From the NCBI RefSeq assembly GCF_024124545.1, contig NZ_JAMXSF010000012.1:1-64000 (forward strand): a stretch of 64,000 bases of DNA. The letters are read 5' to 3'. The notes beneath the pieces are model-generated. The model did no database searches. It had not been told where the DNA came from and worked only from the letters and a program-made list of their open reading frames with translations. Shown here piece after piece: positions 52,071 to 64,000 of this stretch. Position 1 is the first letter of the stretch. Each line of letters opens with the position of its first letter. The position numbers were made by a program, and so were the translations under genes. The DNA is from Pseudoalteromonas sp. XMcav2-N. GTDB lineage: Bacteria > Pseudomonadota > Gammaproteobacteria > Enterobacterales > Alteromonadaceae.

Positions 52071-52460
52071 TCAGCCAAAAAGCTGATCAATCTTCTCTGG
52101 AAGGAACGGACGTCCTCGTTCATTCACGGAAGTGCCTGTCACAACGGCATCCAGCATCAGTTTATTATCCTCTGCACGGATAATACGCTGGATAAACGCA
52201 AACTTCAGTTTGCTGACCCGCAATGTGTCAACCTCAACATAAAAAGCGTCGCCTGGTTTAAGTGAATCCTTGTAATTCATTTCTGAGCGGATCACTACCA
52301 GGTTGATTTTTTGTTCCGCAAGTGCAGCAAAATCGACACCATTGGCAATCAAAAATTCATGCCTCGCATGTTCCAGATAATTAAAATAGACACTGTTATT
52401 CACTATACCCTGTAGATCACATTCGTAATCCCTGACTTTGAAATCAAGCTTAAATGTCAT
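52071..52460 (-). CDS. Hotdog-fold acyl-CoA thioesterase (YbgC/4HBT type)
   Basis: The 129-residue protein is a single hotdog domain. RDYECDLQGIVNNSVYFNYL contains the YbgC-like catalytic Asp and Asn/Tyr region, followed by EHARHEFL. Family members hydrolyse short acyl- or hydroxybenzoyl-CoA thioesters; the substrate here is not known. It is not next to tol-pal genes, so it is not the classic ybgC. Confidence 0.88.
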   Translation of the reverse strand: MTFKLDFKVRDYECDLQGIVNNSVYFNYLEHARHEFLIANGVDFAALAEQKINLVVIRSEMNYKDSLKPGDAFYVEVDTLRVSKLKFAFIQRIIRAEDNKLMLDAVVTGTSVNERGRPFLPEKIDQLFG

Positions 52461-52565
52461 GGCCTTTCCTCTTGACTAAGTTGCCGAATTTATAACACAT
52501 ATTAACTGTTAACTGGTCGGGCTTTTGCTACACTGTGCGCAATCAAAAATGGAACAAGATAAGAC

Positions 52566-54659
52566 ATGAAGCTTAAACTTTCTTCGCTTAGCATCAGCCT
52601 GTTGGCTGCCCTGTCATACCAAGCCGCAGCTGATGAATCACGCACCGCAGTGCCCCTTGAAACCATTGAGGTCACCGGTGACTTTCAAAGAGAATCTCTG
52701 CAAACACTGAGCGCCAGTGCCAGTGTCATGGATGAAGTTGAAATGACCCATCGCGGCGCCAGTTACCTGGACGAATTACTGAACAGCACCGCCAATGTGA
52801 ACTTTACCGCAGGTGCCTCGCGAGGTCGCTTCGTGCAGATACGTGGTGTGGGCCTGCGCTCTCAGTTTGTAGATCCTATCACCCCGAGTGTAGGCATGCT
52901 AGTCGATGGCATTAACTACTCAGGCCTGGGTGGCAGTGCATTGCTGTTCGATATTGATCAGGTCACCTTGTATCGCGGTCCTCAGGGAACACGTTTTGGT
53001 GCCGATGCAATGGGCGGAATAGTCGATCTGCAGTCTCATGCTCCAACTCAGGACACGAACCTGAAACTACGCATAGGCGCCGGCAACTACAACAGCTATG
53101 AAGCGGGTCTGGCCGCAGGTACGGGATTGACCGATAACACCGCCGCCCGGGTCAGTGTATATCAACGCGGCTCGGATGGTTACGTTGATAACCTTTACCT
53201 GAATAAACCCACTCAGGATCAGGAAGAGAGTCTGGCCCGTTTTAAACTGAGCAGCCAGCTGACAGACGCATTGACTGTCAATCTGGCAGTGCATCATATC
53301 AATATTGATAATGGCTATGATGGCTTTACACTGGATAATACACGTAACAGTGTGGCCAATCAGCCAGGTAAAGACACACAAAAAAGCGACGCCTTTGCAC
53401 TCAGTGCGTTGTATACCGGTCTGAGCGCCTTTGATGTCGAGCTTCAGGGCACAGGGTTGCAGGCTGATACTGAGTATAGCTACGACGAAGACTGGACCTG
53501 TCATGATGCGACTCAGGCACAGCTTTGCGCCGCCGGGTTACACCCGGATCACTATGTTGGCTTTGATAACTATCTACGTGATCACGAACGTGGTACGCTG
53601 GAAGTTAAACTACTGGACAAGCAGGGCGACTGGGTGATTGGTGCCTACGCACAGCGTCGTGATGTCGACCTGACCCGTCAGTACACCTGGCTGAGCAATG
53701 ATTTTCGCTCCAGCTATGATGTCACCAGTCAGGCGCTATTCGGTCAAAAAGTCACGCATCTGAATGAACAGACCCGACTGATCACGGGATTGCGAGTTGA
53801 ACGCTATGATAGTGAATATCTGGATACCAATGGCTTTAGCATAGATCAGGATGACACTATGGTCGGTGGTAAGCTGGCGCTGGAATATCAGGTTGTGCCT
53901 CGCACCATGATCTATACCAGCCTAAGCCGGGGTTATAAGGTCGGTGGCGCCAATGGTGAAGCGTTGGCCAAAGCCAAAGATGAAGGCTTCAGCATCCCGG
54001 CCTCAGCATTTTCGTTTGAGCCAGAGTATCTGTGGAATGCAGAATTTGGTGTAAAGGGCCAGTCTGAAGATAAAAAACACACCCTGTCTGTTACCGCATT
54101 CTATATGGAACGCGAGGACATGCAGCTTAAGCAATGGCAAATTGATGGTGTGCAATTTGCGGGCTTCATCAGTAATGCAGGTAAAGGTGAGAACTACGGT
54201 CTGGAAATCGAAGGCCAACGTCTGATCACAGATCGGCTGACGCTCAACTATAGCCTGGGCTATCTCGATACTAAAATTGAAGACTTTGTGACTACATCAG
54301 GTGAAAACTTCGATGGTCGCGAGCAGGCGCAGGCACCTAAGTACCAATATGCTTTCTCAGCAGACTACAGTGTACTGGAAAACCTGGTTGTCACTTTAGG
54401 GCTCGAAGGTAAAGACGATTACTTCTTCTCTGACAGTCACAATGAACAAGCACCGAGTCAGAACCTGATCAATGCCAGCGTAAGTTATTATGGTGAACAA
54501 TGGTCACTGACTGCCTGGGGTCGTAACCTGGCCGACCGTGATGTCCCGGTCAGAGGGTTTTACTTTGGTAATGATCCACGCGATGGCTACACGGCGCGAA
54601 ACTACGTTCAGTATGGTGAGCCGCGAGTCTTTGGCCTGACCTTCAGTTACGATTTGTAA
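52566..54659 (+). CDS. TonB-dependent outer membrane receptor
   Basis: The 697-residue protein has a signal peptide (MKLKLSSLSISLLAALSYQA, cut near AAADE), a TonB box (LETIEVTGD), a plug domain to about residue 160 (VQIRGVGLRSQFVDPITPSV; VTLYRGPQGTRFGADAMGGI) and a 22-strand-type barrel ending in the aromatic-rich FGLTFSYDL. Such receptors import siderophores, vitamin B12, oligosaccharides or other large solutes. No substrate gene is adjacent, so the ligand is unknown. A strong terminator follows. Confidence 0.93.
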   Translation: MKLKLSSLSISLLAALSYQAAADESRTAVPLETIEVTGDFQRESLQTLSASASVMDEVEMTHRGASYLDELLNSTANVNFTAGASRGRFVQIRGVGLRSQFVDPITPSVGMLVDGINYSGLGGSALLFDIDQVTLYRGPQGTRFGADAMGGIVDLQSHAPTQDTNLKLRIGAGNYNSYEAGLAAGTGLTDNTAARVSVYQRGSDGYVDNLYLNKPTQDQEESLARFKLSSQLTDALTVNLAVHHINIDNGYDGFTLDNTRNSVANQPGKDTQKSDAFALSALYTGLSAFDVELQGTGLQADTEYSYDEDWTCHDATQAQLCAAGLHPDHYVGFDNYLRDHERGTLEVKLLDKQGDWVIGAYAQRRDVDLTRQYTWLSNDFRSSYDVTSQALFGQKVTHLNEQTRLITGLRVERYDSEYLDTNGFSIDQDDTMVGGKLALEYQVVPRTMIYTSLSRGYKVGGANGEALAKAKDEGFSIPASAFSFEPEYLWNAEFGVKGQSEDKKHTLSVTAFYMEREDMQLKQWQIDGVQFAGFISNAGKGENYGLEIEGQRLITDRLTLNYSLGYLDTKIEDFVTTSGENFDGREQAQAPKYQYAFSADYSVLENLVVTLGLEGKDDYFFSDSHNEQAPSQNLINASVSYYGEQWSLTAWGRNLADRDVPVRGFYFGNDPRDGYTARNYVQYGEPRVFGLTFSYDL

Positions 54660-54678
54660 TACCAATCCATATCGATAT

Positions 54679-54708
54679 AAAAAAGGCGCTCAGTGAGCGC
54701 CTTTTTTA
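54679..54708. terminator. Bidirectional terminator between the TonB receptor gene and speD
   Basis: AAAAAAGGCGCTCA and TGAGCGCCTTTTTT form a long GC-rich stem with A/T runs on both sides, between two convergent genes, so both are likely to use it. Confidence 0.92.
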
Positions 54709-54735
54709 CCATTCCAAACGGATAGTACCAGCTGG

Positions 54736-55539
54736 TTATTCCGGCAGGTTGCGACCGTAGAACACTTCCTGGATCTCGCGGTTCAGACGCTCGCGGATCT
54801 GCTCTTCTTCATCTGCATCCAGATCATCTGTTGTGATGCCGAACAAATAGGTGTTCAGATCGGTTTCTTTAAGCATCATCTTAGTATGGAACAGATTTTC
54901 CTGATACACATTCACATCCACCATGTGATACGCCTCTTTGGTATCTTCGGTCATGTAATTCTGGATAGAGTGGATAGCATGGTCGATGTAGTGCTTTACG
55001 CCATTCACATCGCGAGTGAAACCACGTACTCGATAGTCAATAGTCACCACGTCTGACTCTAACTTATGGATCAGGAAATTCAGCGCCTTCAGTGGTGAAA
55101 TAATGCCACAGGTAGAGACTTCAATATCAGCACGGAATGTACAAATACCATCATGCGGATGCGCTTCAGGGTAGGTGTGCACACAAATATGGCTTTTATC
55201 CAGGTGCGCAACCACAGAATCAGGTAATGGACCTGGTGTTTCATTGCTGTCGAACGTCTGCTGCTCAACCGGCTCTTCCGAGACCAGAATGGTGACACTG
55301 GCGCCTTGTGGGTCGTAATCCTGGCGGGCAATATTCAGTACATTGGCACCAATGATATCGACAACATCGCGCAGAATGTCAGTAAGACGGTCAGCACTAT
55401 ACTGTTCATCGATGTATTCCAGATATTCTTTGCGCTGCTGCTCGGTCTTGGCATAGCAAATATCATAGATACTAAAGCTTAAACTCTTAGTTAAGTTGTT
55501 AAAGCCGTGGAGTTTAATTTTATCAAAGGGCTTGTTCAC
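54736..55539 (-). CDS. speD: S-adenosylmethionine decarboxylase proenzyme
   Basis: SpeD supplies decarboxylated SAM for spermidine synthesis. The 267-residue protein is of the E. coli proenzyme type: it has the self-cleavage site [20 protein letters not shown], where Ser in KSH becomes the pyruvoyl group, and the conserved [20 protein letters not shown]. It starts with GTG after an AAGGTGGG Shine-Dalgarno. No speE gene is adjacent in this window. Confidence 0.96.
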   Translation of the reverse strand: MNKPFDKIKLHGFNNLTKSLSFSIYDICYAKTEQQRKEYLEYIDEQYSADRLTDILRDVVDIIGANVLNIARQDYDPQGASVTILVSEEPVEQQTFDSNETPGPLPDSVVAHLDKSHICVHTYPEAHPHDGICTFRADIEVSTCGIISPLKALNFLIHKLESDVVTIDYRVRGFTRDVNGVKHYIDHAIHSIQNYMTEDTKEAYHMVDVNVYQENLFHTKMMLKETDLNTYLFGITTDDLDADEEEQIRERLNREIQEVFYGRNLPE

Positions 55540-55625
55540 GATAGACCCACCTTAAAACGTGAAAATCTGCGCTGCAGAAATAAAAGTTCGCGGATTTTAT
55601 ACGAAAATAGCGTCTCGAAAAAGCA

Positions 55626-56039
55626 CTATTTTGCGCTGTTTTCAACCACCTCATGGCTGTGGGTAATTTCTACTGCTTTTTCAAGCATTAAGGCCACAGA
55701 ACAGTACTTCTCAGCAGACAATTGTACGGCCCGTGCCAGATGTTTTTCAGACACATTATCGCCAGTCACCACAAAGTGTAGATTGATCTTGGTAAATACT
55801 CTAGGCGCACTCTCAGCGCGCTCTGCAGTCAGCTCCACAGTGACATCACTGACGTCCTGCTTAGCTTTTTTTAGAATACTGACAACATCCACAGATGAAC
55901 AGCAGCCTGCCGACATCAACACCATTTCCATCGGACTTGGCGCCGCACTGTCAGCGCCTGCGTCGAATACCACGTTATGACCAGAATGAGAGCGACCAAT
56001 AAAGGTGTCTCCGTCAACCCACTTCACACTTGCTTGCAT
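55626..56039 (-). CDS. yhfA: OsmC-family protein YhfA
   Basis: The ATG at 56037-56039 (GAGGAA Shine-Dalgarno) gives 137 residues aligning with E. coli YhfA from MQASVKWVDGDTFIG onward. The redox cysteines of the OsmC/Ohr fold are in MSAGCCSSVDVVSIL and SAEKYCSVALMLEKA. Ohr and OsmC are peroxidases, but the YhfA branch has no settled function. It is on the same strand as speD, 86 bp upstream of it. Confidence 0.92.
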   Translation of the reverse strand: MQASVKWVDGDTFIGRSHSGHNVVFDAGADSAAPSPMEMVLMSAGCCSSVDVVSILKKAKQDVSDVTVELTAERAESAPRVFTKINLHFVVTGDNVSEKHLARAVQLSAEKYCSVALMLEKAVEITHSHEVVENSAK

Positions 56040-56121
56040 GTTTATTATTCCTCGAGTTCCTAAAACTAATAACACCGCCAATAGGCGGTGTTATATTTGA
56101 TACATAGCAGCCACAACTGCA

Positions 56122-56460
56122 TTAGTTTATTGCATTGTCGAACAGGTTTTTAACCAGTCCGGCGAATTCCTCAATAAACTCTCTTTGTTCTTCAGTGACG
56201 CGCTGCTCTGTTACGCTGGAGAGTACTTCCTGCAAATCATACACAATGCCGTCAACTTCTCTGACTATCAGGCTACGTTGTTCGGTCGTCAATCCGGTAT
56301 GTTGCTCACAGAGGCGGATCACATGCTCAGCAATCACATCTTCTATTAACTCCAACACCTTAGGTGCATTGGCTTTCACCACACCCGGCTTCTCAAACAA
56401 GGCTAAGTGTTGCGTTAGGTACATGACTAACTCATCGTATCCTTGTTTATCTAAAACCAT
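56122..56460 (-). CDS. Small acidic protein, DUF3802-like
   Basis: The product has 112 residues from the ATG at 56460 (AGGTGG 7 nt upstream); an ATG ten codons earlier stands directly on an AGGAG and is less likely, though a TTG two codons after it is well spaced from that AGGAG. The protein is acidic, all-helical in pattern (GYDELVMYLTQHLALFEKPG; EEQREFIEEFAGLVKNLFDN) and lacks membrane segments. It resembles the DUF3802 family of marine gammaproteobacteria from memory. Function unknown. Confidence 0.7.
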   Translation of the reverse strand: MVLDKQGYDELVMYLTQHLALFEKPGVVKANAPKVLELIEDVIAEHVIRLCEQHTGLTTEQRSLIVREVDGIVYDLQEVLSSVTEQRVTEEQREFIEEFAGLVKNLFDNAIN

Positions 56461-56550
56461 ATATTGCCCACCTGAATGTATCAATGACATCTCCTATTGA
56501 TTTAAGCAGAAACTAGTTTTGATTGCTACTTTTGATATTTGCAGACCAAC

Positions 56551-56586
56551 AAAAAAGCAGCCGAGTTGAAACTTGGCTGCTTTTTT
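56551..56586 (-). terminator. Terminator after astD
   Basis: AAAAAAGCAGCCGAGTT pairs with AACTTGGCTGCTTTTTT almost perfectly, with T runs on either strand. It lies 50 bp after the astD stop and ends the ast operon. Confidence 0.9.
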
Positions 56587-56635
56587 CAATACTAAAGGGT
56601 GAGAAAATAAGCGTTTATTCTCTCTGAGTAAGATT

Positions 56636-59150
<2,515 letters not shown>

Positions 59151-59224
59151 GAGCCCGCTTACTCCTCAAAAAATGTAGATAGATGAGTCGCACACAGGTG
59201 CGACCCACATGTCACCGACTGGTA

Positions 59225-60758
<1,534 letters not shown>

Positions 60759-61937
60759 TTAAAGAATTGTCAATTGCAGGCTTTGTAGTGCAGTTTTTGA
60801 CAGCAGTTCCTGCTCTTCAGTATTGAGCTGATTAAAAGCGAGCCAGTCTTTTGCTTCATCAGGCTCGAGTAAATGAGTATCCTTCAGTACCTGATATTGG
60901 GCATAGCAATAGGCCTTGCGCACCACTTGGGTCAGTGGTAATTGCTCAGCAGCATGATTATGCGACTTTGGCAGATAGCTTTGCGCAAACTCCTCCATCG
61001 CCGCATTAAACGGCAAGTAACGAAACTCCATGCGCTCAATCAAATACTGTGACACCGTTGCAGAGTGCTCCAGTAACAAATTACGCAAAAATAAAGGGTC
61101 GGGTTCCAGACCAACTAAGGCAGTGTGCAGATCTTTTTGCTTTTTATCCCGGGCAATTTTAACTTTACCCTGCCAGACCCGTTCAAAGGTGCGCAAATAC
61201 AGGCGTGTCAGGGCAATTTTCCCGACATCCAGTAGCATCCCTAATGTAAAAGCATGCTGCTCTTTCACACCATACAAAGGCGCCAATGTCTTAGCTGCAA
61301 TAGCTGTGGCCATACTCATATCGCGTAATTTGCGTTTTAACAGCGGAAATGGCTCAGTGGAATGGGGCATCCAGTGACGCACGGCAAAAGTCGGGATCAC
61401 CATCTGCAAATTTTCCAGGCCCAGATAACGTAATGCCAGCGCCGGAGTGTCTACTTTGACCGCCGTCCCTTTGGCATTGACTTTGCGGTATTGGGGCAAA
61501 TTCACCAAAGAGACCAAATCTCGCCCCATCCATGACAAGTCGTTGACTAGTGGCTCCAATCGACCTACTGACGCCGACTTCACAGCCAGAATGTCCAACA
61601 CTGTTGGCACGGCTTCCTGGATCCCCACTACTTCGTGGTAAATCGTGTCTAAATCTTCCAGCTGGGTGTTGATAGCCGACTCGATAACCTGGTGCAAGTG
61701 TGTGCTGGCCTTAGCAATATACTTGTGATGACTGGTGCTACGCTCCTGACGCTTTGTGGCCGCAGCAAGTTCTACCTCCAGCATAGTGCGTTGAGGTATA
61801 CGCTCACCGAAATTCATATCAAAAGTATGAATGTAGCCTATCTGCTGCTGCGCAAAGTTATGGCTAATTAGTACATCATGGGCACGCTCTGCCAGAGCTT
61901 GCGCGATCCGAGATTGCCTAATGTCTTCAGTCATCAA
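60759..61937 (-). CDS. HDOD-domain protein
   Basis: The 392-residue protein has an N-terminal part of unknown type (residues 1-110) and an HDOD domain (about 115-330), with EAVPTVLDILAVKSASVGRL, LVSLVNLPQYRK, LALRYLGLENLQMVIPTFAV and FTLGMLLDVGKIALTRL. HDOD proteins are signalling or scaffold proteins related to HD phosphohydrolases but without the metal site. It lies between pabA and astC on the same strand. Confidence 0.88.
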   Translation of the reverse strand: MMTEDIRQSRIAQALAERAHDVLISHNFAQQQIGYIHTFDMNFGERIPQRTMLEVELAAATKRQERSTSHHKYIAKASTHLHQVIESAINTQLEDLDTIYHEVVGIQEAVPTVLDILAVKSASVGRLEPLVNDLSWMGRDLVSLVNLPQYRKVNAKGTAVKVDTPALALRYLGLENLQMVIPTFAVRHWMPHSTEPFPLLKRKLRDMSMATAIAAKTLAPLYGVKEQHAFTLGMLLDVGKIALTRLYLRTFERVWQGKVKIARDKKQKDLHTALVGLEPDPLFLRNLLLEHSATVSQYLIERMEFRYLPFNAAMEEFAQSYLPKSHNHAAEQLPLTQVVRKAYCYAQYQVLKDTHLLEPDEAKDWLAFNQLNTEEQELLSKTALQSLQLTIL

Positions 61938-61978
61938 TTATGTTCTTTTTTGGTATTGTCTGGATTACTTTTTTAAGG

Positions 61979-62560
61979 TTAGAAGCGACTTATAAAGTTA
62001 TCAAGTAGCTGCAGACCATGCTCGGTAAGAATGGCTTCCGGGTGAAACTGAACACCTTCCAACGCTCGCTCAGTATGGCATAAGCCCATGATTTCATCTA
62101 GTTCACCCGCGGTATTTTGCGTCCAGGCAGTCACTTCGAGCGAGTCAGGCAAACCACTTTGCTGCACCACCAGTGAATGATATCGGCATACCTCAAATCG
62201 CTCAGGTAACCCATTAAAGGATCCCCCGTCGTTATGCATCAGAGTTGAGGTTTTGCCATGCATCACTTGCTTTGCCCGAACGACTTTCGCGCCCAATGCC
62301 TGCGCAATGGTTTGATGGCCCAGACAAATTCCCAGGATAGGGATTTGACCCTGAAACGCGTCAACCACGGAGAGGGAAATACCCGCTTCATTCGGTGAGC
62401 AGGGGCCTGGTGAAATCACAATGTGCTCCGGATTAAGTGCGCGAATCTCTGCCACCGACAGAGCATCGTTACGATGCACGACAACTTCCTGGTCAAGGCG
62501 TTGAAAATATTGCACTAAATTGAACGTAAATGAATCATAATTGTCTATCATAAGTAGCAT
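61979..62560 (-). CDS. pabA: Aminodeoxychorismate synthase glutamine amidotransferase (PabA/TrpG type)
   Basis: PabA supplies ammonia from glutamine to PabB for p-aminobenzoate and folate. The 193-residue class I amidotransferase has the nucleophile Cys in [17 protein letters not shown] and the His-Glu pair in [13 protein letters not shown]. The closeness to astC/argD is the conserved place of pabA. It is not in a trp operon, so the PabA name is preferred over TrpG. Confidence 0.93.
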   Translation of the reverse strand: MLLMIDNYDSFTFNLVQYFQRLDQEVVVHRNDALSVAEIRALNPEHIVISPGPCSPNEAGISLSVVDAFQGQIPILGICLGHQTIAQALGAKVVRAKQVMHGKTSTLMHNDGGSFNGLPERFEVCRYHSLVVQQSGLPDSLEVTAWTQNTAGELDEIMGLCHTERALEGVQFHPEAILTEHGLQLLDNFISRF

Positions 62561-62637
62561 ACTGCGCTATCCTTGTGATTTCATAGTCAAACTTGGTTGG
62601 CTGCCTTTTATCATGTCAAAAAGCGGAGGGGCAGCTA

Positions 62638-63279
62638 CTAACCAGCCACCTTTGGCGCAGTCTGAGACTGACTCTCTTTTTGGTAACCCGACGCCCCTTT
62701 AACGATATATCTGAGCTGCCAGATCAATCGCTCAGTCAATTCTGCGCGCTGCTGAGCATCCTGATCCAAAGCTTCTGCCCCAGAACTGAATACCAATGTC
62801 ACCATGGCTTCTGCCTGCATATAAGCATGATTGGCATCACAGGGGGTTTCGGTTTCCAGATAATGAGACAACTCCATAATAAAATGTTTGATCTCTCTTG
62901 CGACAGCAGCGCGAAATGCGGGCGAGGTGCCTGAACGTTCGCGCAGCAGCAAGCGAAACTGGTTACTGGATGTCTCGATGAACTCCATAAAGGTCAGGAC
63001 AGACGTGTGGATCACGCTTCCCCCTCCTTTGGCAATTCTGCGCCGTGCCTGGCGCATTAGCTGACGCAAAGTCAGGCCAGCCTCATCGACCATGGTCAAT
63101 CCCAACTCATTCATATCTTTGAAGTGACGATAGAAGGAGGTAGGTGCAATACCGGCTTCCCGGGCGACTTCCCGCAAACTGAGGTTGGTAAAGCTGTGCT
63201 CTGCACTGAGCTGATTAAACGCCGCCTCAATCAGCGCCTGGCGCGTTTTTTGTTTTTGCTGGGCACGAACACCTGACAT
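62638..63279 (-). CDS. fabR: TetR-family repressor FabR
   Basis: FabR represses unsaturated fatty acid genes in response to the acyl-ACP pool. The 213-residue protein starts [20 protein letters not shown] and has the Tet[24 protein letters not shown] and the ligand-domain sequence of FabR ([19 protein letters not shown]). It is divergent from a desaturase with a matching operator between them. Confidence 0.93.
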   Translation of the reverse strand: MSGVRAQQKQKTRQALIEAAFNQLSAEHSFTNLSLREVAREAGIAPTSFYRHFKDMNELGLTMVDEAGLTLRQLMRQARRRIAKGGGSVIHTSVLTFMEFIETSSNQFRLLLRERSGTSPAFRAAVAREIKHFIMELSHYLETETPCDANHAYMQAEAMVTLVFSSGAEALDQDAQQRAELTERLIWQLRYIVKGASGYQKESQSQTAPKVAG

Positions 63280-63334
63280 GGTCGCAGTTCCTATAATTTA
63301 TTAGCTCAGATCAACAATAGGGGCAGTCTAATAC

Positions 63335-63381
63335 TTGACGGCGCAACTTTGAAATACTATTTTAGCGTACAAGTGTACGCT
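63335..63381 (+). promoter_or_regulatory. Desaturase promoter with FabR operator
   Basis: A -35 TTGACG (63335-63340), 17-bp spacer and -10 TATTTT (63358-63363) face the desaturase gene. Directly after the -10 box lies AGCGTACAAGTGTACGCT (63364-63381), a near-perfect palindrome equal to the FabR sites known before E. coli fabA/fabB. Bound FabR would cover the transcription start. A second role for fabR autoregulation is possible. Confidence 0.8.
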
Positions 63382-63394
63382 GAGATTTTTAAAA

Positions 63395-64000
63395 ATGAAA
63401 AAACCCCCTTTATTGTGGACTAATGTCTTATTTTTTAGTCTGTCCTTTCTTGCTGCGATTACTTTAGTGCCTTGGTATGGCTTTGAGTATGGTTATACGA
63501 CCACCCACTGGATTGCGTTTGTGGGCTGTATGTTTTACGCCGGGATGTCTATTACCGCCGGCTACCACCGTCTTTGGGCCCACAAAGCCTACGATGCGCA
63601 CCCTGCTATCCAGGTCTTCTTTGCACTTGGCGGAGCCTTTGCATTGCAAAACAGTGCGCTACACTGGAGCAGTGATCACAGGGTTCACCATGGCCAGGTA
63701 GATGACCCGGTGAAAGACCCCTATGCCGCGACACGTGGATTCTGGTATAGCCATATTGGCTGGATGCTCAGAGATTATCAGGGCGATAGCTACGGCGATT
63801 ACAGTAACGCCCGAGACTTACAACGCAATAAAATTGTGATGTGGCAACACAAGCACTACCTGAAGCTGGTCCTGTTAACGAATATTGGTATCCCTTTGAT
63901 GCTGGGCCTGGCATTGGGAGACGTATTTGGCATGCTGCTGTTGGCCGGCGTATTACGTCTGGTGCTTAGCCAGCACTTTACTTTTTTCATCAACTCACTG
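63395..64000 (+). CDS. Membrane fatty-acid (acyl-CoA) desaturase, N-terminal part
   Basis: The first 202 codons of an acyl-lipid/acyl-CoA delta-9-type desaturase lie before the window edge. Histidine boxes HRLWAH (HX4H) and HRVHHGQVDDP (HXXHH), which bind the di-iron centre, are present, and membrane helices occur at about residues 8-27, 35-55 and 160-195. The third box would be beyond the edge. The ATG at 63395 has only a weak GAGA before it. Regulation by FabR is likely. Confidence 0.93.
   Translation, partial: MKKPPLLWTNVLFFSLSFLAAITLVPWYGFEYGYTTTHWIAFVGCMFYAGMSITAGYHRLWAHKAYDAHPAIQVFFALGGAFALQNSALHWSSDHRVHHGQVDDPVKDPYAATRGFWYSHIGWMLRDYQGDSYGDYSNARDLQRNKIVMWQHKHYLKLVLLTNIGIPLMLGLALGDVFGMLLLAGVLRLVLSQHFTFFINSL

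Noticed and set aside
53067-53504. 145-codon minus-strand frame inside the TonB receptor gene
   Set aside because: It is antisense to the receptor, which has a full signal peptide, plug and barrel; the antisense product shows no domain.

Overview
The window looks like an ordinary chromosomal stretch of a marine gammaproteobacterium of the order Alteromonadales, most probably Pseudoalteromonas. This is judged from protein similarity to Escherichia coli and Shewanella-type homologues, from the gene neighbourhoods (astC-astA-astD next to pabA, fabR divergent from a fatty-acid desaturase, thiC-thiO-thiS-thiG-thiDE-thiF) and from moderate GC content. Species level cannot be decided by eye. I see no prophage, insertion sequence, integron, CRISPR array or restriction system.

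Layout. 1-15800: the transcription/translation block on the minus strand, read secE-nusG, rplK-rplA, rplJ-rplL-rpoB-rpoC, rpsL-rpsG-fusA-tuf, with a tRNA-Trp gene before secE and several leader and intercistronic hairpins. 15900-17200: deoC and a small unknown gene. 17640-25000: a plus-strand sulfate assimilation cluster, cysG-cysD-cysN-(SLC13 permease with TrkA-C domains)-cysC-cysQ, then a cupin. 25100-25540: a tRNA gene with a CAU anticodon behind a strong promoter and two 125-bp tandem repeats, each starting with the first 19 nt of that tRNA followed by hairpins. 25690-33520: an unknown protein, a YbaK-type deacylase, a GGDEF-EAL protein, zur, a cheX-yjbQ pair, alr and dnaB. 33640-35620: an ECF sigma factor, a membrane protein (probable anti-sigma) and a DUF4097 protein. 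35785-39307: a five-gene minor type IV pilin operon with a very large PilX-like member and no pilY1. 39719-41148: rpsF-priB-rpsR-rplI. 41360-42075: four identical tRNA-Gly(GCC) genes interleaved with three half-tRNA/hairpin units. 42173-44845: orn, rsgA, psd. 44904-51520: a thiamin biosynthesis operon under a TPP riboswitch. 51553-54659: a META lipoprotein, a thioesterase and a TonB-dependent receptor. 54736-56460: speD, yhfA and a small DUF3802-like gene. 56636-60436: the arginine succinyltransferase pathway. 60759-64000: an HDOD protein, pabA, fabR and, divergently, a fatty-acid desaturase cut by the window edge, with a FabR operator between them.

The most unusual signal is not a protein system. 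Two unrelated tRNA loci (CAU tRNA near 25.2-25.5 kb and tRNA-Gly near 41.4-42.1 kb) both carry repeated units made of the first 18-19 nt of the local tRNA joined to a strong hairpin, and both lie downstream of stable-RNA-like promoters, so these half-tRNA/hairpin units are probably transcribed with the real tRNAs. They resemble in spirit the tRNA-derived repeats of the E. coli tyrT locus, but keep the 5' rather than the 3' part of the tRNA.

Several starts were set downstream of the longest open frame because a Shine-Dalgarno sequence and the family N-terminus agree: rpoC (GTG), rpoB, rplA, deoC, ybaK-like, ECF sigma, psd (GTG), thiC, yhfA and astD.
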